64,000 nt of DNA from Sipunculus nudus (GCA_026874595.1 CM049315.1:36038164-36102163), one strand, 5' to 3'; positions 35,251 to 48,974 are shown, counted from the stretch's first letter. A program made the numbers and translations. The notes: a model not told the origin generated them from the sequence alone.

Positions 35251-38200
35251 GGATGCCCGGCTGGTGAGAGGTAATTCAAACAAACCGTAAAAACAAAGGC
35301 TGTTACCTCACAGGCTGGTTTATGTTCTGCAGACAACAGATACATGGCTAAGCTAACACAGTCATAATGTCATAATCGAATCGGTCTATGATGTGAGAAT
35401 ACAGAGGGAGCAATTAAAATTCGACCGTTTACTCTCATCAAGCGGCGCTTGAAGCCCAGCTATGGGCAGAGCCAGGATGCCTGTCGAGTGTTTGTTTATT
35501 GGCATCTGGTTTATCATACGCATGTTTTTTTCAGCTGACAATGGACCACCATCTGGTGTCTAAATATATCATAAATGGTCAAAGCTGGCAACTTGGAAAT
35601 CAGTAGCTTCTTTAGAAGCGTAAGATTTCTACTGCCTCGGGAGCGTAAAATATTTTGTAGTCCTATTCACACTTAAAATCTTATACAAAGGTGTGTTTTA
35701 TGGCTCATATAGAAATTGTCATAAAACCTCTGCCTCTAAGTTAATTCTCCAAGTTTAAGAACTTCTGTGTTGTCGTCATCTACTAGGGAATTCAGAAACA
35801 ATACCAACTGACAGTTTCTCCTGACAAAATGTCATATATATATATAAATTATAGAAACTGAAGGCTGATGCAACAAATTATACAAACTGATAACATTTGT
35901 AACAGAAGTTGTCATTCATTATTTAAGTTTGTTCTTTTTTGTTTAAATATTAATTTTTTTAATTTTTTTATTTAATATTAAAAATTGCTTATAATAATAA
36001 TAATAATTATTATTATTATTATTATTATTATTATTTTTTTTTTTTATTATAATTGTTATCATTATAAAACAAGGGACCCATTGGTCACTGTGCTCATCTT
36101 AAGTTGACCTTCAAGGTAAAAATCTAAAATAATATCAAATGGAGATAAAGTGTAAATATGTTCACACTTCCCATGATCAAACCTAAAATACTCAATATTT
36201 TGTCTATAAAAAATATTTTTCTGCCTACATAAAATTTTTTTTGCAATATTATCAGAAACAAAGAATTTTTTGTTGGCCTTACAATGTAACATTTATATAT
36301 AGGATGTATAATAAATAACATGGCCAAAGTTTGCATGCTGGATAACAAATTGATAACAAAATGATCCCTAAACAGATAAAAACCTGCCTTGCACAAATGG
36401 ATTTTTTATCTACTTAACCTGTTTAATAATGAACTCCAGAACTATACACTAGGTCACAGAATAAGCGTGCTGGGTTCACTTAATCCCCACATGAACTCAA
36501 ATAAAAGTGCAAAAACTTTATACAACCTCACTCTGATGTGTCATTATATGTATAAAATATTAGATAATGAAATAGAGATTGATATATCGGTTAGCTAATG
36601 CAAATTTGACATATGTCAAATATTGCATTCTGTAATTTAAATTATCAACAAACAAATTGAGTTCTTAAATCTTTAAAAATATTTAAATTTATTATAAAGT
36701 GAAGCCTGATGTCTGAAAGGAGAAATGAAAGAGTTCTGAAATGAAAACATATAATATTATGCTAATTTTTAACATCATGTGACTGAATATATTATATGAA
36801 TATGTATGTTTTACTATTCATTAGCCATTTTCAGCCTTATTTATCTTTCAGAATTTAGGTCATCATGTCCTAATTTTTGTTTTCCATCAAGTTCTCCTGA
36901 ACACTTATCTGATATTTCTACATTTCACTGGTATACAATTTTTTACAGTACTGAAGTTTAAACCATAAAAGACCATTCCTGTAGCTCAGCTTACACTAAG
37001 AAATAATGCATGCATATTTAATTAAATTTCCCAAACATTTTTCAAGATTTAAATAAAACATTTACCATATGAATCAGCAGTCTGTAGATAATTAGAGTTA
37101 AATCTAGTAAATTACCTGAAGCATGAAAGATCATGTACATGGAATGTTTGTTAAACATGTGAAGTTATATGACATGTTCTGAGCCTGTTTTCTGTGGGCT
37201 TTTGCCCCAGACTACCCAGTCCTAATCTGATGAATATTATAAGAGCAAATCATTCCTGAATGGCTTTTCCTGGTTTAGCAATGAGCAATATGATTAAGTG
37301 CTTAAGGCTAAATACATGTTCTATAGCTTTATGTAATATATGAACCAATACATCTGTATACATATTATAATAACCTTTCAATAAAAGTATATGTACAACT
37401 ACTGGTATTAATTTTAAACAAGGGCTTTACTTTGCACACATCTGATATGTACAGACCAACTTTTGATGTTTATGCATCTCAATGTCTCGATGACCTACAG
37501 TTTCAGGTGAAAATCTATCATACACATTAATACATAAATTATTTTCAAGATAGAATGAAGATTATGTAAACAGATGGCAGCAAATTGTTGCATTTTCTAA
37601 CCTTTTGCAGCAATAAAATGACCTATAACCTTTTTCAGGTTAAATATATGTACAGGTTGAAACTACGAATGATATATATAGCTATTATCTTAAAATGTAT
37701 TGGTAGCCAAATGTAGTAAAAAAAGAATGAGTGACAGCTGGAAGAACCGTGACATGATAGTCAGCATACATCATATAACATCACAATAATAATAATAATT
37801 TATTGACAACAAATCAACAGCAACAGATTTGATTTGAAGGTACTTGTACTTAAAGGGGCCTAAACACATATAACGCATATTGCATTAACACAAAAAATAG
37901 CATCTTCTCTGTGAAATAAGTTGGTACGCACAAAATAAATGAATGAAACCATTTGCTTACTCCTGTGCACGAGTGTTAAGAACAGTGGACCAGGCACGAT
38001 CACAGGCGTCAATATAAACACAACGCATGGGACTCCATGCATCACCTTGGTCACAACACCTGTCACCCCAGCTGAGAGGACTTGAAGCTCCATGTATGGA
38101 CTAGTTAACTATTTGGACAACTCTTGTTATCTGATCTGTCGCACATGCACAAAATTGGACCTCTAGCATTGTTATTGTAAATGAACACACGTGTTTACTA

Positions 38201-38680
38201 TCATGCAAAACCATAACAAGGTGTTAAACAGTTTAAAGGGAGGTACCGAGACTGTTTGCTTGGAGGGTTTTGCCTGTAAACTTATGTATAAAGCAAAAGT
38301 GAACTCTTAGTGTGAAAGAAAAGGCAGGGGTCTAATATTGCTCCTGATCATGTCCATTCAACAATACCAGATATAGCATAATTGTCACTATCATGTTTTA
38401 GACAATTTTCTTTAAATTTAAGGAGTCATATATTCGCCCTCATTTTTCTTGTCATTTTTACAAGTATATATTTTAGCAAATTATTCATATTCGGAACAAG
38501 GCCTACAGGCCTAATGCAAACCTGTGCAAAGTTTGGGAGTATGAATGGCGGTTTATTTTTAAAATTTAATATTGATCCTCTTAAGTCCTGCATCTCTACC
38601 TTAGTCATTATGATTTCAGCAAAATGGACGTTTCAGACCTGCAAGTTTCGGACTAGCACATTTTAAAACCAGAATATGGG
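35250..38680. other. Intergenic AT-rich DNA
   Basis: No supported exon. Includes a T/A-rich low-complexity patch with (ATT)n at about 36000-36035 and a short ATA/ATT run near 37785. Confidence 0.5.
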
Positions 38681-38699
38681 TAGTCGACAAGCGACTATA

Positions 38700-40080
38700 G
38701 ATGTGTATCCCCAGAAATCAGAGTGGGACGGGTGATGTGAGGCAGGGATTAAGTGGCAAGGGGAAATAGAGTGAGGTGTGTTGCATATTAGCATGGATGT
38801 CTGCAGTGTAAACGTGAATGTAGGTGGTGCCACCTGTCATAAAATTGAGAAAATTGTCCATGATGTATAAACCTGCAAAATTTCAGGTGGACAAGTCAAA
38901 CCACTGCTGAGATATGAGAGATTTTATCCCACCATAGATGAACAGATGGACACTGTGCATAAGTGGTTACAGGTGGCTCCACCAGTTTTGTGTATGTTAT
39001 AAAGCTATCAAAGGGCTACATTTGTGCAAAATGTTTAGCCTGATCGGTCAAACGGTTCCTGAGATATGTGGGTTTATGAGTGGAAACTGACGCACAAATG
39101 GATGCTGGGCAGCGAGGAAAGGCAGAGGTCAACCAAAAATGAGGGGGCAGCAGTTCACATGTGACCTGATGATAAACCCAATTCGCTTAAAATGCAAACC
39201 AGGTTTTTTCAAACAGTTGAAAGATATAGATCCAATAATCTGGGAATTCTGCATCTAGACATTGTGTCTAGATGTCTAGACCCTGTGTCTAGACTTCTAG
39301 ACACATTGTCTAGACACCCGCCAGAGCCAGGTCAGTTGCCATGGTGATGTCTGGACCCCACCTGTTTGTACTGAGTGACCTCTTGACTTGGCTGCTGAAA
39401 CTCAGTATGTTGTCAAATCTGTTTTCAAACACAGAAAGCCTTTTTCAATTGGCGACAATGCTTTTTTAAAGCTGTATTTACCCAATCTATTCTTATAAAA
39501 CTGGCAGAACCCTACCATAGAATAATTCTTGTAAAGTTTAAACCAATCAGCTTTACAGTTTTATCATAAATCAGTGTATAAGCTAGAAGAGTTTAAAATT
39601 ACATTTTCACTTGTAAAAAACACATCAATGTAGGTGGCCCCACAAATACCTCAATTTCAGATATGACATATGTGACAAACATTGGTATAAAATTTGGTGA
39701 TTATAGCTCTAGCTGTTTCTGAGATTTTAATTTTAGTGTGCCTTTTTGGACAGATGACTAAATTCAACCTCCTGTAATTCGGCCAAAAATCTTCGAACTG
39801 GAACCATTCAAACAAACTTGAGAAAGATTTGGTCCAGGGATCATTTCTGTGAAATATTGGACAATTTGGCTGGACATTTTCAGAGAAGAAGATGTTTAAA
39901 GCTTTTTAGCTTTTTCCCTATAAAATCTAAGAAAATGCAGTTAGAAAAAAATAAACAAAATCAGATAGATTTTTTCAGATGACTGATTATTTGCAAAAAA
40001 TTTGGTGATGCTAGCTTCTGCCGTTTTTGAGATAGCTATGGTTAACGTACATGACGCACGACACACGTAGCACGACGCTG
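38700..40080 (-). repeat. Dispersed repeat related to 45.5-46.16 kb, inverse orientation
   Basis: Starts TGTATCCCCAGA, the inverse of the end of the repeat at 46.16 kb, and repeats the AGGTGGNNCCACC palindrome with diverging copies at 38822, 38971 and 39632. Each is followed by a TGAGATAT/TTTCTGAGAT-type segment (tandem units of variable length). Noncoding. A cluster of TCTAGA sites interrupts it at 39254-39316. Confidence 0.5.
39254..39316. repeat. Cluster of TCTAGA palindromes
   Basis: Within about 60 bp there are five TCTAGA hexamers, alternating as GTCTAGAC, TTCTAGAC and GTGTCTAGA, so the strand can fold several ways. Confidence 0.85.
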
Positions 40081-40261
40081 CACCATTGCATAAGCTCACA
40101 GGTTCACTAAAAAGGAGAACAAAAGCCAATTGTAAGAAATGTCGGTTCACTTCATTCTCCAGCTGCCAAATTAAAGAAAAGCTGATCCACTGATAATGCA
40201 CCTAATTCTGGGTTAAGACCCATGTGAAAACAAATTTTTATTTTATTTTTTTAAATTGTCT

Positions 40262-40580
40262 CATTTTTTGTTGGTGGAGGTAACCACCTCCATTTTCAAT
40301 GCTGACTTGTCTAATCCTTGACCTAAACTTGTATGTACATCAGCAGAGTTTCCATTTCAGTTTGGTACTATGTAAAAAGGCAGTAGGACTCACTTCATAT
40401 TATTTTTATTTTATACCCTGGTGTCATCCAGGCCCAGTGTCTACCACACCTGCAGGTTCTGGGTGTGTAATCATGCCCATTACTGGGTTACAATACTTAG
40501 GAACCTCCCAAAGTTGCACTCATTTGTGAGTGATACATGGCTATGGGGCACAACCTTCCCATTAACCCTGGTCTTCAAAC
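40262..40580 (-). mobile_element. 5'-truncated SINE, inverted
   Basis: Read on the minus strand it follows the copy at 2092: CTTAATGGGA-like start near 40570, the interior with ACTCGTTTG/GAGTGCAA and GGTGGTA-like segments, a GGATATAAAAT-like segment, then TGGAAACTCTGCTGATGTACA and the GGAGGTGGTTACCTCC tail at 40270-40290. The tRNA-like head is missing. Confidence 0.65.
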
Positions 40581-41285
40581 TTGTAGTATACAAGATGTGA
40601 ACTTAAGCAGAATTTCCATGTGTGGGAATATGCAATATGCGTGAAAAATCCCTCATATGATTTTGTGACTTGTGTGTTTTCATGTGTTCGTCAACATATA
40701 TGTATATGTGCGTATATATGCTTTAATATCACCACAGGAGAGATTTTCTGCGTGAATTCAGGGATTCAGGATAAAATGACGTCATTTCACCATCTTTTTG
40801 TGGAAGGCCTGCTTGATCTACTGTACAAATATATAAGTCTGCCAATTCACACATATTCATATACCCACACATGGAAACTTGGAAAACATTGAAATTTTTC
40901 AAGCATATCCGCACATAAGAATGTACGCGCACAAGGAAACAGACCGTTATGCATGTATAGACATAACCCTAAGTTCAAGAATAATGATGTGCAGCAACAA
41001 GGACCAGTGTCCTTCTGGTCTGCAGCACCGTCCCCTCCTCTCCCTCTTCCACAATCTAGTAAGAAGTAGGTTTTGTATTTTCTCAGTTCATACCTGTTTA
41101 CCTAACAGTGAAAACGGTCCTACTGATTTTCAGACATGTACCTGAATGTCCTGTTTATGGATCGCCAGGATCCTACATCACTACTTATAATTTTTTTTAC
41201 TGATACTGATATTGTAGCATGGCCCTGATATTCAGCCAATGGACTTTAGCATTTCAGGTCGCAAGACTGATCCTCACCAGTCAAC

Positions 41286-41287
<2 letters not shown>

Positions 41288-41361
<74 letters not shown>
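41288..41361. repeat. (TA)n microsatellite
   Basis: Two TA tracts separated by TTAAATATTA, with another short TA tract near 41432-41458. The overlapping Ile/Tyr frame is not coding. Confidence 0.95.
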
Positions 41362-41364
<3 letters not shown>

Positions 41365-42044
41365 GAGTTCACAAAGATATAAACTTATAATAGAATATAA
41401 ATTATTATAGTATAGAAATTTTTTCATAAAGTATATATATATATATTTATATATATTTAAAACAGTGACAATCAACTCATAACTGGGTAGAAGTGATTAA
41501 ACACATGCCCCCCCCCCTCCCCTAACTATTAAGTCCAAAAACAAGAGCAATTTGCTGATCTGTGGATGATGGTTCATGAACATGACTCACCTGTTGGCCA
41601 AGGTGTGATCTTTATTTAAACGACTGGTGAACAAAGCTGAAGGGATGATTTACATTTATTTAGTTTTATTTTCCCATTAATTACCCTTTCATGATCATAC
41701 AAATTCTATTTTAAACCCTCGTGACTTGTCAAGTATGATACCAAGCACAGTGTAGCCACTATTTTTTTTTATTTTAACATTCTGTTGTTATCTTGTGCGT
41801 TGTTTATTTATCACTGTCAGACGGAATGCAGACCAAGGAACCTGATCATAGTACAGGTACACGTCTCCTTCACCTACCTTAACAGGTGTGACTGAGAGTG
41901 ATAATGTATGTACCTTTTTGTGTGCAATTAAGTTACTCCTGTACACCTACCTGAAAAAAAAAAAACTTTTTATTTCACATAGATTGTACAACTAGTTATA
42001 ATAACTAAATACAAGGCATTCTCCATGGCTAGAATGTTAGCACT

Positions 42045-42190
42045 TGGTAGTTGGTAAGGGTGGAGGAAACCAGAGGACTCGGAGAAAACCACCAAGCTTG
42101 GACAGGCCACTACAACCCAATCTCATAGCCACGCTGGGAATAAAACCCAGTCACAAGGGAAGAAGCTGAGCATTTTACAACTCACCTGTC
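42045..42190 (+). repeat. Dispersed repeat with GGAGGAAACCAGAG core
   Basis: Contains GGTGGAGGAAACCAGAGGAC then GGAGAAAACCACC, CTCATAGCC, GGGA.TAAAACCCAG and GAGCATTTTA. The same order recurs at 50935-51075, so this is a dispersed repeat (SINE-like core). Confidence 0.65.
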
Positions 42191-42559
42191 CATGGCCACC
42201 ATGTAGTAAAAGATCTTATTTGGAGGTCAGACAGTGCTAATTCTGTTTATCCTTTTCGCTTGCATGGGTTTCCTTGGTTCAGTGGAATACCAAAATAACA
42301 CAAGTAACTGTTACATTCATTCATTTTGATGATTTTGCGTTCTCCATTTTCAGTAAACTACTTTCTGTTTATTAGTTGTCATGTATAACCATATATCTCT
42401 GTAACCAATGACAACTAGACATTTCTTGGCACCGCAGGTGCCAGAGTATCCCCAGACATAGTAGGGCCCCCCCCCACCTTTAAGAACAGACCCCCAATTT
42501 TGGCAGCATATATTGACACTTGGCATATTTATTGTTTCTTCCATCTGACAATCCACAAT

Positions 42560-45500
42560 CTTGTTGAAGATGTTGGTCCTGTGACCTTGATTGTTTTAAA
42601 GAGTGACCTTGACCTTTGACCTCATGACCCCAAAATCAATTTGGGTCTTGCTTTTCCAATGGGACATATACAAGTCAAGTTTGAAAACCATACATCAAAA
42701 AAAGCAGGAATTATCATCCAGAAACTAATTTTTGGACAGATGGCTCCTGTGACCTTCACCTTTGACCTTGTGACCTCAAAATTGATAAGGGTTTTCCACT
42801 CTTGGCAGGTGAACTATATGTGCAAGATGAAAGATCTGAGATGAATTGTTTGGCTGAAAATGCATCCACAATCTTTATAAAGAGGTTTCCTGTGACCTTG
42901 ACCTTTGACCTCATGACCCCAAAATCAATTTGGGTCTTGCTTTTCCAATGGGACATATACAAGTCAAGTTTGAAATCCATACATCAATAAAAGCAGGAAT
43001 TATCATCCAGAAACTAATTTTTGGACAGATGGCTCCTGTGACCTTCACCTTTGACCTTGTGACCTCAAAATTGATAGTGTTCTTCCTCTCTTGGCAGGAG
43101 AACTATATGTGCAAGATGAAAGATCTGAGATGAATTGTTTGGCTGAAAATGCATCCACAATCTTTATAAAGAGGTTTCCTGTGACCTTGACCTTTGACCT
43201 CATGAAACCAAAATCAATTTGGGTCTTGCTTTTCCAATGGGACATATACAAGTCAAGTTTGATATCCATACATCAATAAAAGCAGGAATTATCATCCAGA
43301 AACTAATTTTTGGACAGATGGCTCCTGTAACCTTCAACTTTGACCTTGTGACCTCAAAATTTATAGGGGTTTTCCACTCTTGGCAGGTGAACTATATGTG
43401 CAAGATGAAAGATCTGAGATGAATTGTTTGGCTGAAAATGCATCCACATCTTTTTAAAGATGTGTCCTGTGACCTTGACCTTTGACCTCATGACCCCAAA
43501 ATCAATTCAGGTCTTGCTTTTCCAATGGGACATATAAAAGTCAAGCTTGAAATCTATACATCAATAAAAGCAGGAATTATCATTCAGAAACTAATTTTTG
43601 GACATATGGCTCCTGTGACCTTCACTTTTGACCTTGTGACCTCAAAATTGATAGGGGTCTTCCACTCTTGGCAGGTGAACTATATGTGCAAGATGAAAGA
43701 TCTCAGATGAATTTTTTTGGCTGAAATTGCATCCACAACCTTTTTAAAGAGGTTTCCTGTGACCTTGACCTTTGACCTCATGAAACCAAAATCAATTCGG
43801 GTCTTGCTTTTCCAATGGGTCAAATACAAGTCAAGTTTGAAATCCATACATCAATTAAAGAAGGAATTATCATCCAGAGACTAATTTTTGGACAGATAGC
43901 TCCTGTGGCCTTGACCTTTGACCTTGTGACCCCAAAATTTATATGGATTATCCACTATTGGCAAGTGAGCTATATATTCAAGAGGGAAGACCTGGGATGA
44001 AAGTTTGGCTTAAAATGCATCCACATCTTTTTAAAGATGTGTCCTGTGACCTTGACCTTTGACCTCATGACCCCAAAATCAATTTGGGTCTTGCTTTTCC
44101 AATGGGACATATACAAGTCAAGTTTGAAATCCATACATCAATAAAAGCAGGAATTATCATCCAGAAACTAATTTTTGGACAGATGGCTCCTGTGACCTTC
44201 ACCTTTGACCTTGTGACCTCAAAATTTATAGGGGTTTTCCACTCTTGGCAGGTGAACTATATGTGCAAGATGAAAGATCTGAGATGAAATGTTTGGCTGA
44301 AAATGCATCCACATCTTTTTAAAGATGTGTCCTGTGACCTTGACCTTTGACCTCATGACCCCAAAATCAATTCAGGTCTTGCTTTTCCAATGGGACATAT
44401 ACAAGTCAAGTTTGAAATCCATACATCAATAAAAGCAGGAATTATCATCCAGAAACTAATTTTTGGACAGATGGCTCCTGTGACCTTCACCTTTGACCTC
44501 AAAATTGATAGGGGTTTTCCACTCTTGGCAGGTCAACTATATGTGCAAGATGAAAGATCTCAGATGAATTTTTTGGCTGAAATTGCATCCACAACCTTTT
44601 TAAAGAGGTTTCCTGTGACCTTGACCTTTGACCTCATGACCTCAAAATCAATTCGGGTCTTGCTTTTCCAATGGGTCAAATACAAGTCAAGTTTGAAATC
44701 CATACATCAATTAAAGAAGGAATTATCATCCAGAGACTAATTTTTGGACAGATAGCTCCTGTGGCCTTGACCTTTGACCTTGTGACCCCAAAATTTATAT
44801 GGATTATCCACTATTGGCAAGTGAGCTATATATTCAAGAGGGAAGACCTGGGATGAAAGTTTGGCTTAAAATGCATCCACATCTTTTTAAAGATGTGTCC
44901 TGTGACCTTGACCTTTGACCTCATGACCCCAAAATCAATTTGGGTCTTGCTTTTTCAATGGGACATATACAAGTTAAGTTTGAAATCCATACATCAAAAA
45001 AAGCAGGAATTGTCATCCAGAAACTAACTTTTGGACAGATGGCTCCTGTGACCTTCACCTTTGACCTTGTGACTTCAAATTTTATAGGGGTTTTCCACTC
45101 TTGGCAGGTGAACTATATGTGCAAGATGAAAGATCTGAGATGAAATGTTTGGCTGAAAATGCATCCACATCTTTTTAAAGAGGTTTCCTGTGACCTTGAC
45201 CTTTGACCTCATGACCCCAAAATCAATTCGGGTCTTGCTTTTCCAATGGGTCACATACAAGTCAAGTTTGAAATCCATACATCAATAAAAGAAGGAATTA
45301 TCATCCAGAAACTAATTTTTGGACAGATAGCTCCTCTGGCCTTGACCTTTGACCTTGTGACCCCAAAATTTATAGGGGATCTTCCACTATTGGCAAGTGA
45401 GCTATATATTCAAGAGGGAAGACCTGGGATGAAAGTTTGGCTTAAAATGCATCCACAGTATATTTTAAAATGCCAGTCCAGTGACCTTGACCTTTGACCT

Positions 45501-45560
45501 CATGACCCTAGAACCTATAGGGTTCTTACTTTAGTGGTGGGCCATACATAAGTCATGTTT
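42560..45560. repeat. Satellite array: 145-bp monomer, 290-bp dimer, 856-bp higher-order repeat
   Basis: Each dimer has an A half with TGTGACCTTGACCTTTGACC + TCATGACCCC and a B half with TGTGACCTTCACCTTTGACC + TTGTGACCTC, about 145 bp apart. Start-to-start spacing of equivalent points is 289, 289, ~306, 290, 269, 306, 281, 269 and 306. The block with spacing 290/281-269-306 repeats as an 856-bp higher-order unit (for example 43815 to 44671, 44084 to 44940 and 44390 to 45246 are near-identical). About eleven A-type motifs occur. The serial ~60-codon frames (VTLTFDLVTSK) are passive readings of the repeat, present on both strands, and not proteins. Confidence 0.92.
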
Positions 45561-46165
45561 GAAATCCATATGGCTATCAACACTGGAGATATCATAAGAG
45601 GTGTGTGATTTTCACCATATATGGCAATATTCAAGGTCAAGGCCACTATCATAGGAAAGGTCATGACCCCAATTTAAATAATCATCATCCCATAACCCAT
45701 ACCTATGTATATGCATAATATAAAAGAAATCTGTCCATTAGTTTTTGACTTATAATGCTCACAGTACTGTAAGGTGGCAATTTTGGGGGTATTAAACGGC
45801 ATGAAAACAAGTAAAGAATAATAGGTGGCGCCACCAGTTTCTAGAACATGACAACCTTATCCATGATCTTCCATCAACTTGATTTAGGGATAAATCCATG
45901 CAAGATTTCTTGAGATATTAAAGAATTTGTGTGATTTTCCCCAAAATTGGACCTATTCAAGGTCCAGGACACTCTCCTAGTAAAGGTCATGACCTCATTT
46001 TAGATAGGCGTCGTCCTCTTACCCATATCTATACATATACCAAGTTTGGTTAAGTTCCGTGAAATATTTTTTGGGTTATCGCGCCAACAAGATTTATATG
46101 CGGCGGCGGCGGCGGCGGGACCGGTATGAAAACATAGTATCCCCCGACTTTGTCTGGGGATACAA
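45560..46165 (+). repeat. Dispersed repeat flanking the satellite, ending in (CGG)n and a hairpin
   Basis: Contains AGGTGGCGCCACC at 45823-45835, AAGGTCATGACC segments, GGGTTATCGCGCCAACA, a GGC/CGG triplet run at about 46100-46118, then an imperfect hairpin TATCCCCC..GGGGATA at 46138-46162. The inverse-oriented relative is at 38.7-40.1 kb. Confidence 0.6.
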
Positions 46166-46169
46166 TTAA

Positions 46170-48070
46170 TGGGTAATCTGTCTCTGTTTGATGTCAGCTT
46201 TTACATTATCTTTTTTTATAAAATCATTTAAGCCTTTGTCCTAAATTTAGAAAAAAAATATAGCTTTTCTATGGATCATCACGTCTTCCTTAAATAAAGG
46301 ACAAGCCCATGGCTTATTGGGGACAGTGTCTATTGAATAAAGATGGAGGTGACCTTATGATAAGTATATGTAATATTTGAATGAAACATGCTAGATTTCA
46401 GGTTTTTATATGCACAGCTGCACAGGGCTGCTTCGGAATATTCCAAAAGTCATTAACTGTCATTAAGATAACATATCTGTTAATTTCCCTCAATATTTCC
46501 CTATTTATGGGGATCTTCCACTCCATTGAACAAATAGAAATCTGCATTCTAATGAGTGCAACTTTGCAAGAATGCAAAAATTTGCACTCACTCATTTGGC
46601 CCATGTTCCAAGGTTCATTCATGCACAAGTGTCTGTACATTTATGAATTTGCCTTGATGATGTTCATGAATCTGGACCATGTGCTTGATCCACACCAAAA
46701 TCTTATTGTTTCTTCCTTGGCCCATTCCCAAAATGCTATGAAAATTTCATGAGATTCCATTCTTGATTGCATTATAATGTTGTGAACAAGCATGCACAGG
46801 AACACACAGACTCACACAAGTACACAGACACATGAATGAGGATGAACATATACCCCTGAGTAGATAAAACTATAGTCCGTTTCACCACCTGCTGTACACC
46901 TGATTTTTTGGAGATAATTCTCTTAAAAGTTAATATTTTTCAATTATTTCCTAGGAAACTACATATGGAGGTGACAACCTAATATGGCAATTAAGAATTT
47001 TACAATAAATTCCCCGTTTATGTGTCACAACATTTTAGTCTCTTCACCATGATCTGGCAGATATGATGTGTCCCACTATAAGTAGCCATCTTTGTTTTAG
47101 CTGGTTATATTTTTTGAAAGTTTACATGAGATCATCCAATCAGCAACTATCATTTGAGGCTTTTTTTGCATGTGACCAATGACCTTGACCGCAATAAGTT
47201 GGTCTGATATGTTGTAAAATGTAGACTGATTTCTCATATTTTCAAATAATTATGTTTCTTAAATAATGTGTAAGGTAGGTATTTATTTACCTTGTTGAAA
47301 ATTAGGTCCTTTTATCCTCTACTCTCCACTATAACTGCTTCCTATGAAATGTAACTAATTAAAATGTTCAAAGCAAAAAACAGGTGGACATGAAGGGATG
47401 AAATGGACTATATACCACCAAAAGGAAAGGTGCATCCAGATAATCACTGATCATGAAAAGTAGAAATCTTCTTCTCAGATGACTGTTGATTATTGGGCAT
47501 TTATAAACTGATCATTTGTATTACACACAACAACTAGGTCAGAAGGGAATCCTCCTTAAATGTATTAATAACCTGTATCTATGAACAAATAAGGTTAAGT
47601 AGGTTATGCCAGCATGTCACCTGTAATGACATAAATCACACCTGGTATCACTTTCTTTGGTCAAAGGCTTTGTGTACATATAGTCAGTGTATACCATCAA
47701 TGTCAAGTGAAACTCTGCATGTGCTCAACGCTTTTGTTACACCACAAGGTATCACAATTCAAAGATTTGAAATCATTACCACTCTTGAAATGAACAACAA
47801 TATACACTAGATATATGCAATCATAAAGGCAATCTCACCTAGGCAAAATTACAATTAAAATCTCATGTAGGAGAAAATAAAAATTCCCCTGGGATTCTAA
47901 TCCTGAATGTGACACATATTTTGTAAAATTACTAGCACTTGTTTAAAGCTCCACAGTAATCATTACACATAGACTGCCTGCTGGGATTGCAGTTATATTC
48001 AGATACACATGTTGAAATTTTGGACTCAAGTAGTCAGTAAGAATTAGAATTCAAGTACCCCTTTCAGCCC
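46170..48070. other. Unassigned noncoding DNA
   Basis: AT-rich with one 123-codon open frame at 46381 that has no recognised domain, no splice context and an overlapping antisense frame. I do not regard it as a gene. Confidence 0.5.
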
Positions 48071-48084
48071 AAATCCCTATATGC

Positions 48085-48974
48085 TAGTGGTGGGCCGATC
48101 ATCGAGTTTTATCGAAAGTCAGTCGGTTTGCTGCCACTTTCAAGCACTCGATTACCAAAGGCAAGTATCGATTACATCATAATAATGATTGTTTTCTTTC
48201 CAGAATGCCCTTATGTTATAGGCAAAAATGATTCTTCTAATTTTTACCACAGTCTGTGTTCCCAAATTACTTCCATATGTAACTGAGTATGACACGGTAG
48301 GCCTATAGATGTGTGAAAGGAGGACATATTCAACTTATAATCTGTGAACTCGCAGAGAGCTGCAGAATTAGCAAGGAGTTTTTCTAACGTAATGTACATT
48401 GCAAAATATGGGAGGGAAGGCGTTTAAATACTCCACAAATTCTCCAGGTCTATGCTAATTTTGCGAGATTCTCTTAGAAATAATCTATTCAACCGATGCC
48501 AGGTGCCGCTGTTTAGGCCATCCTTAAAATTTCTTTGTTGGGGCTAACCCAGCCAGTCGCATATTTGGATTTCAGCTGGAATTTCTTTTGGACTTGTATG
48601 CAATTTTTTTTTTGGGTCTGATCTGCCCCAAGTGCACCTGGGCCCGTAAAATATGCCTTTATGTGCTAGAAAAACAGCCCCTTTATATGCCTAACATTCT
48701 TAGATCCTCTTAAATTCCATTATGAAAGATATTACCCGTCGTTGCCGATCATTAAATGTGATCCTTAAAATTAGTCTGATTGTGTCTTTATACCTGGAAG
48801 GATTGTTAGACTCATGCGCGAGAGGAGAATACCTGACGGGGAAACGCAGGTACAGTTTCACAGATAATTGCATATTTCTTTGATAATTGCATAAATTTTT
48901 TACCGATTAATAATCGATCATCAGTCGGTTTGCTCAAATGATCGATTATAAAAAGGAACCAACTCCCACCACTA
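48085..48974. mobile_element. Non-autonomous hAT transposon with 8-bp target duplication
   Basis: Terminal inverted repeats TAGTGGTGGG (48085-48094) and CCCACCACTA (48965-48974), flanked by a perfect 8-bp direct repeat CTATATGC at 48077-48084 and 48975-48982. Eight-base target duplications and a YAGNGGTG-type end are diagnostic of the hAT superfamily. Subterminal regions contain GATCATCGAG/ATCGATCATC and CAGTCGGTTTGCT motifs on both sides. No transposase frame in the 890 bp. Confidence 0.88.

Noticed and set aside
42641-45497. Series of ~60-80 codon frames (VTFTFDLVTSK type) as a repeat protein family
   Set aside because: They are passive readings of a noncoding satellite: each frame stops within a unit, antisense frames exist as well, and unit lengths of 269, 281 and 306 do not keep one frame.
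46381-46752. 123-codon plus-strand frame
   Set aside because: No domain, no splice or promoter context, an overlapping antisense frame and compositional look of intergenic DNA.
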